Source: Arthrobacter sp. FW305-BF8
GTDB taxonomy: Bacteria; Actinomycetota; Actinomycetes; Actinomycetales; Micrococcaceae
DNA: 64,000 nt
Direction: 5' to 3'
NCBI RefSeq assembly: GCF_021789315.1
Contig: NZ_CP084561.1
Location: 4,526,001-4,590,000, forward strand
In this document: in pieces, positions 25,237-36,793 of the stretch
Numbering within the stretch: position 1 is the first letter of the stretch
Layout: the number at the start of each line of letters is the position of its first letter
Translations under genes and position numbers: made by a program
The notes under the pieces: model-generated
What the model was told of the DNA's origin: nothing
Database searches by the model: none
What the model saw: the letters and a program-made list of their open reading frames with translations, nothing else

Positions 25237-26532
25237 CTAGTTCTTGTAGCCGCCGTTGGACTTGATGTTGGCGTCGATCGCCTTGACCGCCTTGTCCAGG
25301 ACAGTCTTGGGCTCGGCGCCGGCCAGGATGTCCTGGACGGCCTTGCCGTACTCCGTCGCGATGAACGGGTAGGCAGGCGTTTCCGGACGCATCACGGCCT
25401 GCTGGCGGGAGAGTTCCATGAAGATCCGGTTTTCTCCGCCCTCCGCGAAGGCGGGGATCAGGGCCGCGGCTTCATCGGTGGCCGGGATGGTTCCGGTGGC
25501 CTTGGCCACGGCGGCGATGTTTTCCGGCTTCAGCGAGTAGGAGAGGTAGTCCATCGCGGCCTCGGAGTTCTTGCAGCCACTGGTCACGCCCCACTGCCAG
25601 GAGGCGCCGCCGATCTTCGGCCCGTTGCCGAGGTCCACGGAGGGCATGACCGCCAGGTCCTTGCCGAGCGCCTTGCGCGCCTTGTCCGCGGCCCACGAGC
25701 CGGTGTAGACGAGGCCGCTCTTGTTGTTCAGGAAGTCCTGGGTGGAGTCCTTGCCGCTCTTCTTGGCCATGAATCCCTGGTCGGCGAGTCCGCGGAACCA
25801 CTCGGCCCACGCCACGGCCTTGTCGCCGTTCAGGGCGCCGTCCGCTGACTGGAAGCCGTCGCGGTTGACGAGGTCCCCGCCGAAGGACTGCAGCAGCGGC
25901 GAGTACGCGTAGGGCAGCCACTCACCGGTGCCGGCCGTCCCCATGTCGAGGGGGTACTGCCACTTGCCGAGAGCCTTGAGCTTGGTCAGCGCGTCCTGGA
26001 ACTCCTCTTTGGTCCACGGCTTCTCCACTGTGGCGGCGCGGACACCGGCCGCCTTGAGGTCCGAGGCGCGGGCGAGCATGGCGAGGGCGACGTCGTAGTA
26101 GCCCACCGCGTACGTTTCACCCTCCCACTTGGCGACGGTGCTGGGGAGGTTCTTGGACAGGTCGGCCGTGAGCTTGAGCGGGGTCAGGTACTTGGCCCAG
26201 GCCCAGTTGGGCACGTTGGGCCCGTCGATGTCCACGATGCACGGGAGCTTCCCGGCAGCGGCGGCTGAGACCACCGAGTCGTTGTAGGAGTCCTGCGGGA
26301 ATGCCTGCACCTTGATCTGGGCCTTGGCGGCGCCGCTCTTGTTGTAGGAATCGACCACGGACTTGATGGCCGCGAGCTCGTCAGGGTTTCCCGCGTTGTG
26401 GGTCCACATGGTGATCTCGTTGCCGTCCTCGGAGGTGGCGGACGCGCTTCCCTTGCCGCAGGCGGCGAGGCCGCCCATCAGTGCCGCCGCGGTTATGCTG
26501 GTGGCCAGGATCCGTGTGAATCGCTTGTTCAT
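25237..26532 (-). CDS. Extracellular sugar-binding lipoprotein of the ABC importer
   Basis: 431 aa family 1 solute-binding protein. The signal peptide ends in the lipobox LAAC, with K/R charges at the N-terminus. The mature part starts ITMWTHNAGNPDELAAIKSVVDSYNK, typical of the oligosaccharide-binding group. An 83-bp gap precedes the first permease. The substrate is probably a fructan oligosaccharide or sucrose, judged from the GH32 gene in the same run. Confidence 0.92.
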   Translation of the reverse strand: MNKRFTRILATSITAAALMGGLAACGKGSASATSEDGNEITMWTHNAGNPDELAAIKSVVDSYNKSGAAKAQIKVQAFPQDSYNDSVVSAAAAGKLPCIVDIDGPNVPNWAWAKYLTPLKLTADLSKNLPSTVAKWEGETYAVGYYDVALAMLARASDLKAAGVRAATVEKPWTKEEFQDALTKLKALGKWQYPLDMGTAGTGEWLPYAYSPLLQSFGGDLVNRDGFQSADGALNGDKAVAWAEWFRGLADQGFMAKKSGKDSTQDFLNNKSGLVYTGSWAADKARKALGKDLAVMPSVDLGNGPKIGGASWQWGVTSGCKNSEAAMDYLSYSLKPENIAAVAKATGTIPATDEAAALIPAFAEGGENRIFMELSRQQAVMRPETPAYPFIATEYGKAVQDILAGAEPKTVLDKAVKAIDANIKSNGGYKN

Positions 26533-26659
26533 GAAGGTCCAGTCTTTCTGCTGATTTTGCGCGTGGATGATTGGCCCGGGGTCCGGAAGGGGCGCGGCCG
26601 CTGCAACGGCTGCGTCCCTTTTTCAGGGGGCACCGGGTAGTTTGTTTCGAGAAATGCCG

Positions 26660-27682
26660 TCAGGTCCTGGGCGGTCCTACGGATCCCCGTTCGATCAGGG
26701 GACAGGCGAGCCGCACCTGTTGTGGCGGCACCCCCGGGTTCTCAATGTCGTCAAGAACGCGGTTGACCGCCCATCGCCCCATGTCGTAGTGCGGCAGGGC
26801 CACCGTGGTGAGCCCCGGCCACAGCGAGTCCGCAATGAGCTCCAGATTGTCGATGCCGACGATCGAAACGTCCTCCGGGACGGTCAGTCCCAGAGCTGCG
26901 GCCGCCTGGTAGGCGCCCATGGCCACCCGGTCGCTGAAGCAGAACAGGGCCGTTGGCCTGTCCGGCTGGCTCAGGAGACCCAGTGCCGCTTCACGGCCAC
27001 CGGAAGTTATCGGTTGCGCGATGACGAGGTGCCGCGGATCGTGCCCGATGCCGTGGCGGCGCAGCGCGTTGTGGAAGCCCTCCAGCCTGCCGTGCGTAGC
27101 GGGAATGTCGTCCACGTTGTTGATCATTCCGATCCGCGTGTGGCCCGCCTTGATGAGGGCTCCGACGGCGGTTTCGGCGGCAGCGATCTCGTCCGGCACG
27201 ATGGAGGAGACCGCCGGATCGCCGGTGACGGCGTCCAGCAGCACGGTGGGTATCCCCGAGAGCGCCGGCGGCAGGTCGACTCCCTGGTGGTACAGCCTGG
27301 CGTACACCACGCCGTCCACCTGGTGCTGCTGAAGCATGGTGATTTCGCGGTGTTCGAGCTCGCTGTCCAGGCCCGAGTTCACCACCATGACCACGTAGCC
27401 CCGCTCGTAGGCCGCATCCTGCGCTCCGCGGATCATTGCCCCGGCGAATGGCGTGGTGGTGATCTCGTCGCTGACCAGGCCCAGGATTTGCGAGCGCTGG
27501 TTGCGCAATCCGCTGGCGAGCCGGTTTGGAGCGTAGCCAAGGTTTCTGGCCACGTCCCGGACGTGCTGTTGGGTTTCCGCTTTGACCCGGGAGCTGGTGG
27601 CGTCGTTAAGGGCGTGGGACACAGTGGTCACTGAGACTCCTGCGGCCCTGGCCACTTCGCGTATCCCTACTCGCGTCGTCAT
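26660..27682 (-). CDS. LacI-family transcriptional regulator
   Basis: 340 aa from ATG 27682, with AAAGGAAG just before it. The N-terminal HTH is GIREVARAAGVSVTTVSHALND with the hinge region NRLASGLRN. A periplasmic-binding-protein-like sugar-sensing domain follows. Two identical palindromes CAAAACGTTTTG lie 13 and 47 bp before the start, so it probably represses its own gene and, by read-through, the importer and GH32 genes downstream. The inducer is presumably fructose- or sucrose-derived. Confidence 0.93.
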   Translation of the reverse strand: MTTRVGIREVARAAGVSVTTVSHALNDATSSRVKAETQQHVRDVARNLGYAPNRLASGLRNQRSQILGLVSDEITTTPFAGAMIRGAQDAAYERGYVVMVVNSGLDSELEHREITMLQQHQVDGVVYARLYHQGVDLPPALSGIPTVLLDAVTGDPAVSSIVPDEIAAAETAVGALIKAGHTRIGMINNVDDIPATHGRLEGFHNALRRHGIGHDPRHLVIAQPITSGGREAALGLLSQPDRPTALFCFSDRVAMGAYQAAAALGLTVPEDVSIVGIDNLELIADSLWPGLTTVALPHYDMGRWAVNRVLDDIENPGVPPQQVRLACPLIERGSVGPPRT

Positions 27683-27694
27683 CGACTTCCTTTG

Positions 27695-27706
27695 CAAAAC
27701 GTTTTG
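27695..27706. promoter_or_regulatory. LacI operator, copy 1
   Basis: CAAAACGTTTTG, a perfect 12-bp palindrome with the central CG typical of LacI-family sites, 13 bp before the regulator start. Confidence 0.8.
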
Positions 27707-27728
27707 GTTCGGTGTGCACGAGCGTACA

Positions 27729-27740
27729 CAAAACGTTTTG
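27729..27740. promoter_or_regulatory. LacI operator, copy 2
   Basis: The same palindrome CAAAACGTTTTG, 34 bp from the first copy centre to centre. Two sites allow cooperative binding over the lacI promoter. Confidence 0.8.
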
Positions 27741-27823
27741 CATGTGTCAAGCGTCACGCCTGTAGTTGAAGGTGCGGGTTCCGGTGGCTCAACACCGCAA
27801 CCAGGCACCGGGGTCTAACTGCC

Positions 27824-27852
27824 GGTTGAGCCTGCACTCAGCAGGCCCAACC
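27824..27852 (-). terminator. Hairpin after the DMP19-like gene
   Basis: GGTTG-A-GCCTGC, loop ACTCA, GCAGGC-C-CAACC forms an 11-bp stem with one mismatch. There is no U-tract, as is common for actinobacterial terminators. Confidence 0.5.
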
Positions 27853-27868
27853 AGCAGCCCGCTTTGCG

Positions 27869-28738
27869 CTACGCCTCCACGAGGTCCTCGTCCAGCTCTT
27901 CGAACTCGACGGCGGCCACGATTTCCCTGGTGTCCGGGTTGAGCATGAAGGCCTCGTCGTCGTCCTCGATCATAAGGAAGTCGCCGTGATCGGTGCTGAA
28001 GTGCCACGCCAGCACGGCCGCGCCGTTGTGGTTGTAGTTCGGGTCGCCCATGGTGATTTTCTGCAGCTCGTACCCTGCAATGTCGCACAGTTCGCGGATG
28101 ATGACCTCGAATTCGGGGGCATTCTCCAAGGCTTCTTCCTCGGCCTCGGCGCGCCGCTCTTCGAGGTCCGGCAGCGCCGCCACGCGCTGGGCGATGTGTG
28201 CGGTGAGCTCGTCGTCGCTCAAGACCAGCAGGCCTTCCTGCACACGCAGCCACGCCGCATTGAGGGCCACGATGTCCTCCGTTTCGAGGAGCGATTCGAA
28301 TTCGGCGTCGAGGTCCTCCATGGCCTGTACGCGTTGCGGGAGCTCGCCGTCCTGCTCGGCGTCGGCCTCGCCGTCGAGGTAGATGTCGGCTTCCTCCTCG
28401 GACAGGGAGTCGAATGCCTCCGCGGTGCGGTCAAAGAGCGCAACATGCCCGGCGGCGCCCATGCCTTCGAGGCCCTCGCGGATGTAGGCGTCAAGCTCCT
28501 CACGGTCCGGGGCGGTGAAGACATACTGGGCAAAGCCGCCGCCCAGGGACTGCGTGAGGTAGAAGTCCACGAAGTAGCTGCGCAGGGCGTTGGGTGCGAT
28601 CTCCCCCGGGCCGAGCAGCTCCTGGTACATGCTGTTCACCACGGCGACGTTGGAATCAACAATCTCCGCGTCACTGGCAATGCCGCCGCCCGGGGTGGCT
28701 TCGACGGTCAGGACAACGGGGTACTCGCTGGAAGTCAT
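27869..28738 (-). CDS. Highly acidic protein, DMP19 (DUF4375)-like
   Basis: 289 aa with many more Asp and Glu than basic residues, particularly from about 85 to the C-terminus (SEEEADIYLDGEADAEQDGE, EERRAEAEEEALENAPEFE, FEELDEDLVEA). The N-terminal part with RSYFVDFYLTQSLGGGFAQYVF resembles the DMP19/DUF4375 fold, whose Neisseria member is a DNA mimic that titrates a repressor. The last 80 residues look like a separate small domain. GAGGA precedes ATG 28738. It is divergent from the SNF2 helicase, which would suit a DNA-mimic role, but this is inference. Confidence 0.6.
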   Translation of the reverse strand: MTSSEYPVVLTVEATPGGGIASDAEIVDSNVAVVNSMYQELLGPGEIAPNALRSYFVDFYLTQSLGGGFAQYVFTAPDREELDAYIREGLEGMGAAGHVALFDRTAEAFDSLSEEEADIYLDGEADAEQDGELPQRVQAMEDLDAEFESLLETEDIVALNAAWLRVQEGLLVLSDDELTAHIAQRVAALPDLEERRAEAEEEALENAPEFEVIIRELCDIAGYELQKITMGDPNYNHNGAAVLAWHFSTDHGDFLMIEDDDEAFMLNPDTREIVAAVEFEELDEDLVEA

Positions 28739-28925
28739 GGGAAATCCTCACTGCAGAAAGCCGGTGGTGCTCAGGACTCTCTCAACGTACGCGCCGCCTG
28801 CACCCGCAGGTTGAGGACGAAGTGAACGTCAGGCGAAGTTTGCGCAATTTGAGGGCCCCTTCCGCCCGACTAAGATGGATCAGATAACCTGCAGATTTTC
28901 GACTTGCCGAAAGTAGCGCGCACCC

Positions 28926-32360
<3,435 letters not shown>

Positions 32361-32378
32361 CCGGTCCCCCAAACGCCG

Positions 32379-32771
32379 TCAGGCCGGCGCCGGCAGGATC
32401 CGTGGCGCAGTCTGCTTCCGCAGCCAGCGCCCCAGCGCCTTGCCCTTTCCCTTCCACCAGTTCTCCTCGTCCGTGTCCGTCCGCCACCGGTACGTCACCA
32501 CCACCAGCACAAACATCCCGAGCGTAACGTCCCCCCAGACGCCGGAGGCCGCATCAATCAGGACGGTAATTGCCATGACCAGAATCGCTGGCGGCGCCAG
32601 CGTCCTGAAGACGGTGTTGGCCACGTAGCGCCCGCGGGAGCGCGGCACGGAGAGCAGCCGGAGCATGTCGGCACAGGCGCAGACGAGGACCAGGGCCTGC
32701 CCCAGCGTCAGCAGGATCGACCCCGGCAGGGACCCGGCGAACTGTACCGCTGAGGCCAGTCCGGCGCTCAT
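32379..32771 (-). CDS. Small membrane protein of unknown function
   Basis: 130 aa from ATG 32771 (upstream in-frame starts add unlikely arginine-rich sequence). Three hydrophobic segments occur at about 15-35, 50-72 and 78-95. A basic, Trp-rich C-terminus (NWWKGKGKALGRWLRKQ) follows. No family is recognised. It converges with the SNF2 gene 18 bp away. Confidence 0.65.
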   Translation of the reverse strand: MSAGLASAVQFAGSLPGSILLTLGQALVLVCACADMLRLLSVPRSRGRYVANTVFRTLAPPAILVMAITVLIDAASGVWGDVTLGMFVLVVVTYRWRTDTDEENWWKGKGKALGRWLRKQTAPRILPAPA

Positions 32772-33015
32772 GGCCCGTACCCGGGCGCGGCCGGCTTCCT
32801 GAAAAGTGCATGCTGTCTCCTCCGTCGCTCTGGGCGGTTCACGTGTCCGACCATTCAAGTGCCCCGTACGGCCCCTGTCACGGGCACCCGCTACCCGTCT
32901 TTCGTGGTTGAAGTACCCGGATTCGGACAGCGGTACGCAGCCACCGGCGTAAAGGCAGTTGGAAGTGACGCTTGACACAGTCTCGATGGCATGTCATCGT
33001 GGTTGCAACATCAGA

Positions 33016-33026
33016 TGGTCAGACCA
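33016..33026. promoter_or_regulatory. FadR/GntR-type operator upstream of the SAF oxidoreductase
   Basis: TGGTCAGACCA is a perfect TGGTC-N-GACCA palindrome, the consensus core for FadR-subfamily GntR regulators. It lies 38 bp before the start codon and about 40 bp after a TTGACA hexamer (32972-32977). A FadR-type regulator is encoded in the same operon at 34502. Confidence 0.7.
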
Positions 33027-33063
33027 ACTAACCACCGCGACAATCGTTACGAGGAAGCAGTCC

Positions 33064-34425
33064 ATGAACCTTCATTCGCTCCTGCAAAAGCGAACAGCCA
33101 CCCAGGGCCCCATCCGCGTGGGCGTCATAGGCGCAGGCAAGTTCGCCTCCATGTTCTTGACCCAGGCCCTCAATTCAGAAGGCATCCACGTCGTCGGCGT
33201 GGCCGACATCGATGTCCCCAAGGCCAAGGGCGCCCTGCAGCGGACCGGCTGGCCCGCGGAGCGCTACGCCGCCGGCAGCTTTGCCGAGGCGCTGCGCAAC
33301 GGCACCACGTTTGTTACCGACAGCTCAGCCGATTTGATCCAGCAACCGCAGATCGAGGTCATCCTCGAGGTGACTGGCAACCCGATCGTCGGCACCGCCC
33401 ACGCGGTGCAGAGCATCGACAACGGCAAGCACATCATCATGGTCAACGTCGAGGCAGACTGCATGGTGGGCCCGCTCCTGCAGCGGCGCGCCGAGGCAGC
33501 CGGGGTGGTCTACTCCATGGCCTACGGAGACCAGCCGGCCCTGATCTGCGAAATGGTCGACTGGTGCCGCACGGTGGGCTTCGACGTCGTGGCCGCCGGC
33601 AAGGGCACCAAGTACCTGCCCGAATACAACTACTCCACTCCGGACACCGTCTGGAACTACTACGGTTTCACTGACGAACAGCTCGCCAGCGGCGACTTCA
33701 ACCCGAAGATGTTCAACTCGTTCCTGGACGGCACAAAGTCCGCCATCGAGATGGCCGCCGTTGCCAACGGCACCGGCCTCACCCCACAGGATGAGGGACT
33801 CTTCTTCCCGCCTGCCGGCGTCGACGACCTTCCGCACGTGTACCGCGAGCAGTCGGTCGGCGGCGCTCTGACCCGCCGGGGCACCGTGGAAATCGCCTCG
33901 AGCCTGAACCGTGACGGCACAGAAGTGGACCGCGACCTCCGCTGGGGCGTCTACGTAACCTTCGAGGCCAAGACCGACTACGCTGCGCAGTGCTTCGCTG
34001 AATACGGCGTGAAGACAGACTCCACCGGCCGCTACGGCTCGCTGTACAGGCCGTACCACATGATCGGGCTGGAGCTCGGAGTCAGCATCGCGTCCGCGGT
34101 GCTCCGCGGGGAAGCCACCGGCGCCCCCACCGGGTTCCGCGGCGACGTCGTCACCACCGCCAAGAAGGACCTCAAGGCCGGCGAAATCCTCGACGGTGAG
34201 GGCGGCTACACCGCGTTCGGCAAGCTCGCCCCCGCGCGGATCTCGCTGGAACGCAACGCCCTCCCCCTTGGCCTCGCCCACGGAATGAAGCTCAAGCGGG
34301 ACGTGCCCAAGGACCGCACCGTCTCTTGGGACGACGTCGACGCCGACGAGAGCCTGCTTGCCGTCCAGATCCGGCGCCAGCTCGAGAACGAAGCCCGGGC
34401 CGAACTGTTCCAAGCACAGCGGTAA
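33064..34425 (+). CDS. NAD(P)-binding oxidoreductase with C-terminal SAF domain
   Basis: 453 aa from ATG 33064 (GAGGAAG upstream). The Rossmann motif VGVIGAGKFASMFLTQAL opens the protein. The middle resembles homoserine dehydrogenase-type catalytic folds (IEVILEVTGNPIVGTAHAV). The C-terminus carries a SAF/AFP-like domain (DVVTTAKKDLKAGEILDGEGGYTAFGKL). Proteins of this layout occur in carbohydrate-acid and polyol catabolic operons, but I cannot name the substrate. It is the first gene of a set with a FadR-type regulator and an MHS symporter, under a TGGTC-N-GACCA operator. Confidence 0.82.
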   Translation: MNLHSLLQKRTATQGPIRVGVIGAGKFASMFLTQALNSEGIHVVGVADIDVPKAKGALQRTGWPAERYAAGSFAEALRNGTTFVTDSSADLIQQPQIEVILEVTGNPIVGTAHAVQSIDNGKHIIMVNVEADCMVGPLLQRRAEAAGVVYSMAYGDQPALICEMVDWCRTVGFDVVAAGKGTKYLPEYNYSTPDTVWNYYGFTDEQLASGDFNPKMFNSFLDGTKSAIEMAAVANGTGLTPQDEGLFFPPAGVDDLPHVYREQSVGGALTRRGTVEIASSLNRDGTEVDRDLRWGVYVTFEAKTDYAAQCFAEYGVKTDSTGRYGSLYRPYHMIGLELGVSIASAVLRGEATGAPTGFRGDVVTTAKKDLKAGEILDGEGGYTAFGKLAPARISLERNALPLGLAHGMKLKRDVPKDRTVSWDDVDADESLLAVQIRRQLENEARAELFQAQR

Positions 34426-34501
34426 GACGGTCAGGCCGAGCAACTACCATGAAATAGCCGCGGCCGTCTGCCGCAGGCAAAAACTCAGAGGGGTGATCGG
34501 C

Positions 34502-35242
34502 GTGACAGCAGAAGCATGGGAACCGGTACAGCGGGTCCGGACCTACGAACAGGTCATGGCCCAGATAGAAGATCGCATCCTGGACGGCAGGCTCAAGGCC
34601 GGGGACAAGCTCCCCAGCGAACGTGACCTGTCCGCCCTCCTGAACGTTTCCCGCCCATCCCTGCGGGAATCGCTCAGGGTCCTTGAGGCGCTGGGCATCG
34701 TCGACATCCGCCCTGGCGGAGGAGCCGACGGCGGCGCGGTCCTGGTTGAGGAGCCCGGGTCAGGGTTCATCAACCTCCTCAAACTCCAGCTCGCGCTCGG
34801 CCAGTTCGACCACACAGAGGTACTCGAAACCAGGATCGCACTCGAAACCTGGTGCTGTGAGGAGGCTGCCCAGCGGGCAACTGAAGAGGACCTGGCGGAA
34901 CTGGAACAGATCCTGGACCAGATGGACGACCCGGAGATCTCCACCCCAGAGTTCAACCGGCTGGATGCGGCGTTCCATGTGCGGATCGCCGAGTCCACCG
35001 GCAACTCGCTCACGGCACACCTGATGGGTTCCCTCCGGACCGCCATCAACCGCCAGATGATCGAGGCCTACGCCCGGCTGGAGAACTGGCGGGAAACGGC
35101 CAAGGTGGTCCGCAGCGAACACCGCGAGATCCTTGCGGCGGTCCGCCGGAAGGAAGCCGATGGGGCCCGGCGGGCCGTGGGCAACCACATCCGCAGCTTT
35201 TACAACATTGACAACGCCAAGGCCTTGAACCAGCCCAGGTGA
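34502..35242 (+). CDS. FadR-subfamily GntR transcriptional regulator
   Basis: 246 aa from GTG 34502 (AGAGGGG eight bases before). Winged HTH: YEQVMAQIEDRILDGRLKAGDKLPSERDLSALLNVSRPSLRESLRVLEALGIV, then an all-helical FCD domain with the conserved D, H and H metal-ligand region (FNRLDAAFHVRIAESTGN). It probably binds TGGTCAGACCA upstream of the oxidoreductase gene and responds to a carboxylic acid. It sits between oxidoreductase and transporter in the same direction. Confidence 0.9.
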   Translation: MTAEAWEPVQRVRTYEQVMAQIEDRILDGRLKAGDKLPSERDLSALLNVSRPSLRESLRVLEALGIVDIRPGGGADGGAVLVEEPGSGFINLLKLQLALGQFDHTEVLETRIALETWCCEEAAQRATEEDLAELEQILDQMDDPEISTPEFNRLDAAFHVRIAESTGNSLTAHLMGSLRTAINRQMIEAYARLENWRETAKVVRSEHREILAAVRRKEADGARRAVGNHIRSFYNIDNAKALNQPR

Positions 35243-35331
35243 CGCCGGGGCCGGTGTCCATGGGGACAGCGCCTGCGGCAACCGCAGGGGCAGGAAGCAA
35301 CCTGTCCCATATCGAAGGAGATATGAACGCG

Positions 35332-36657
35332 ATGAGCACCCTCACGCAAACGCACGCCCAGCAGGCAGAGCACGGATCACCGGACAAACTGAAGGTGGCC
35401 ATCGGCAGCGCCGTCGGCACGACTATTGAAAACTACGACTTCCTCGCTTACGGAACGGCGGCAGCGCTGTACTTCGGCAGCGCCTTCTTCCCCGGACAGG
35501 ATCCGCTCGCCGCCACACTGCTCGCATTTGCCACCCTGGCCGTGGGCTTCGCCATGCGGCCGCTGGGCGGCCTGATCGGCGGCTACCTTGGCGACAAGTA
35601 CGGCCGGAAGCCGGTCCTGGTGGGCGCGCTGCTGGTGATGGGCGCCGCGACGTTCCTTATCGGCGTCCTGCCCACCTACCAGCAGGTGGGCGTCCTGGCA
35701 CCGATCCTGCTCGTGGCCATCCGCATCATCCAGGGGCTGGCGTTTGGCGCCGAGTGGGGTGGGGCCATCATGATGACCTTCGAGCACGCCCCGTGGCGCA
35801 AACGTGGGCAGTACACGGGCATCCCGCAGGCCGGCGTTCCGCTCGGCCTGCTCCTGGCAAACCTCGTGTTCCTCGGCACCACGGGCTGGAACAACGAGTG
35901 GTCCTGGCGCGTGCCGTTCCTGGCCAGCTCCATCCTGATCATCGCCGGCATCATCATCCGGATGAAGGTCAGCGAATCCCCCGAGTTCGAAGAGACAAAG
36001 GCACGCGGCGAACTCGTCAAGAACCCGCTGCTGACAGTCGTCAGGGAGGACTGGCGGAACATCCTCCGTGTCATCGGGCTGCGCCTGGCCGAGTCGGGCG
36101 GCTTCTACGTCATCGTTACCTACCTGCTCTCCTACATCAGCACGAACAAGATCGTTGACCGGCAGGTGGGCCTGACCGGCCTGGTGCTCGCAGCCGCAAT
36201 CGGCGTCGCCGCCACCATCCTGTGGGGCCGGGTAACGGACCGAATCGGCCGCCGCAAGCTCTACCTCGCCGGCTGCGCCGGGATCATCCTGTTCGGGTTC
36301 CCCATGTTCCTCATGGTGAACACCGCCGTCCCGTTCCTGATCGTGCTCGTGTACGTCGTGGGCCTGCCGGTGCTCCACGACATGCTGGCCGGCGCCCAGG
36401 GCGCCTGGTTCTCCGAACTGTTCAACGCCAATACCCGCACCTCCGGGGCATCCATTGGCTACCAGTTCTCAGCCGCCATCTCCGGTTTCATCCCGCTGAT
36501 CGCCGCAGCCACGGCGGCTGCCTGGGGCTGGAGCGGAGTGTCCATCGTCTACATCGCCTGCGGAGTCATCGGCCTCATCGCGGCACTGTCAACCAGGGAA
36601 ACCTGGAGCAGCCGCGAACAGAAGGAAGTCGAAACCCTGATCGCAAGCGGCAAGTAG
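35332..36657 (+). CDS. MHS-family MFS symporter
   Basis: 441 aa from ATG 35332. Another in-frame ATG at 35323 lies only two bases from the GGAG sequence, so the start is uncertain by three residues. The protein starts with the MHS signature VGTTIENYDFLAYGTAAALYFG and has GDKYGRKPVL in loop 2-3 and 12 membrane segments. It likely imports the organic acid metabolised by the oxidoreductase encoded upstream. It ends at a hairpin. Confidence 0.88.
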   Translation: MSTLTQTHAQQAEHGSPDKLKVAIGSAVGTTIENYDFLAYGTAAALYFGSAFFPGQDPLAATLLAFATLAVGFAMRPLGGLIGGYLGDKYGRKPVLVGALLVMGAATFLIGVLPTYQQVGVLAPILLVAIRIIQGLAFGAEWGGAIMMTFEHAPWRKRGQYTGIPQAGVPLGLLLANLVFLGTTGWNNEWSWRVPFLASSILIIAGIIIRMKVSESPEFEETKARGELVKNPLLTVVREDWRNILRVIGLRLAESGGFYVIVTYLLSYISTNKIVDRQVGLTGLVLAAAIGVAATILWGRVTDRIGRRKLYLAGCAGIILFGFPMFLMVNTAVPFLIVLVYVVGLPVLHDMLAGAQGAWFSELFNANTRTSGASIGYQFSAAISGFIPLIAAATAAAWGWSGVSIVYIACGVIGLIAALSTRETWSSREQKEVETLIASGK

Positions 36658-36674
36658 AACAAGACAACGTAAAC

Positions 36675-36716
36675 GCAGATGGTCCCAGGCAGGAATTCCT
36701 GCCCGGGACCATCTGC
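36675..36716 (+). terminator. 21-bp-arm palindromic terminator
   Basis: GCAGATGGTCCC-A-GGCAGGAA pairs with its mirror with a single mismatch, centred on GAATTC. It begins 17 bases after the transporter stop. Confidence 0.8.
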
Positions 36717-36793
36717 CTTACCGCCCTTCTCCTGATCGGAGGGGCCGTTCCATTTCCATTCGAGCAACTGGCGGCAGACACTACCATTGGCCT

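Noticed and set aside
32959..33063. Extended N-terminus for the SAF oxidoreductase
   Set aside because: It would translate through the TTGACA promoter and the TGGTC-N-GACCA operator; ATG 33064 has a proper ribosome site.
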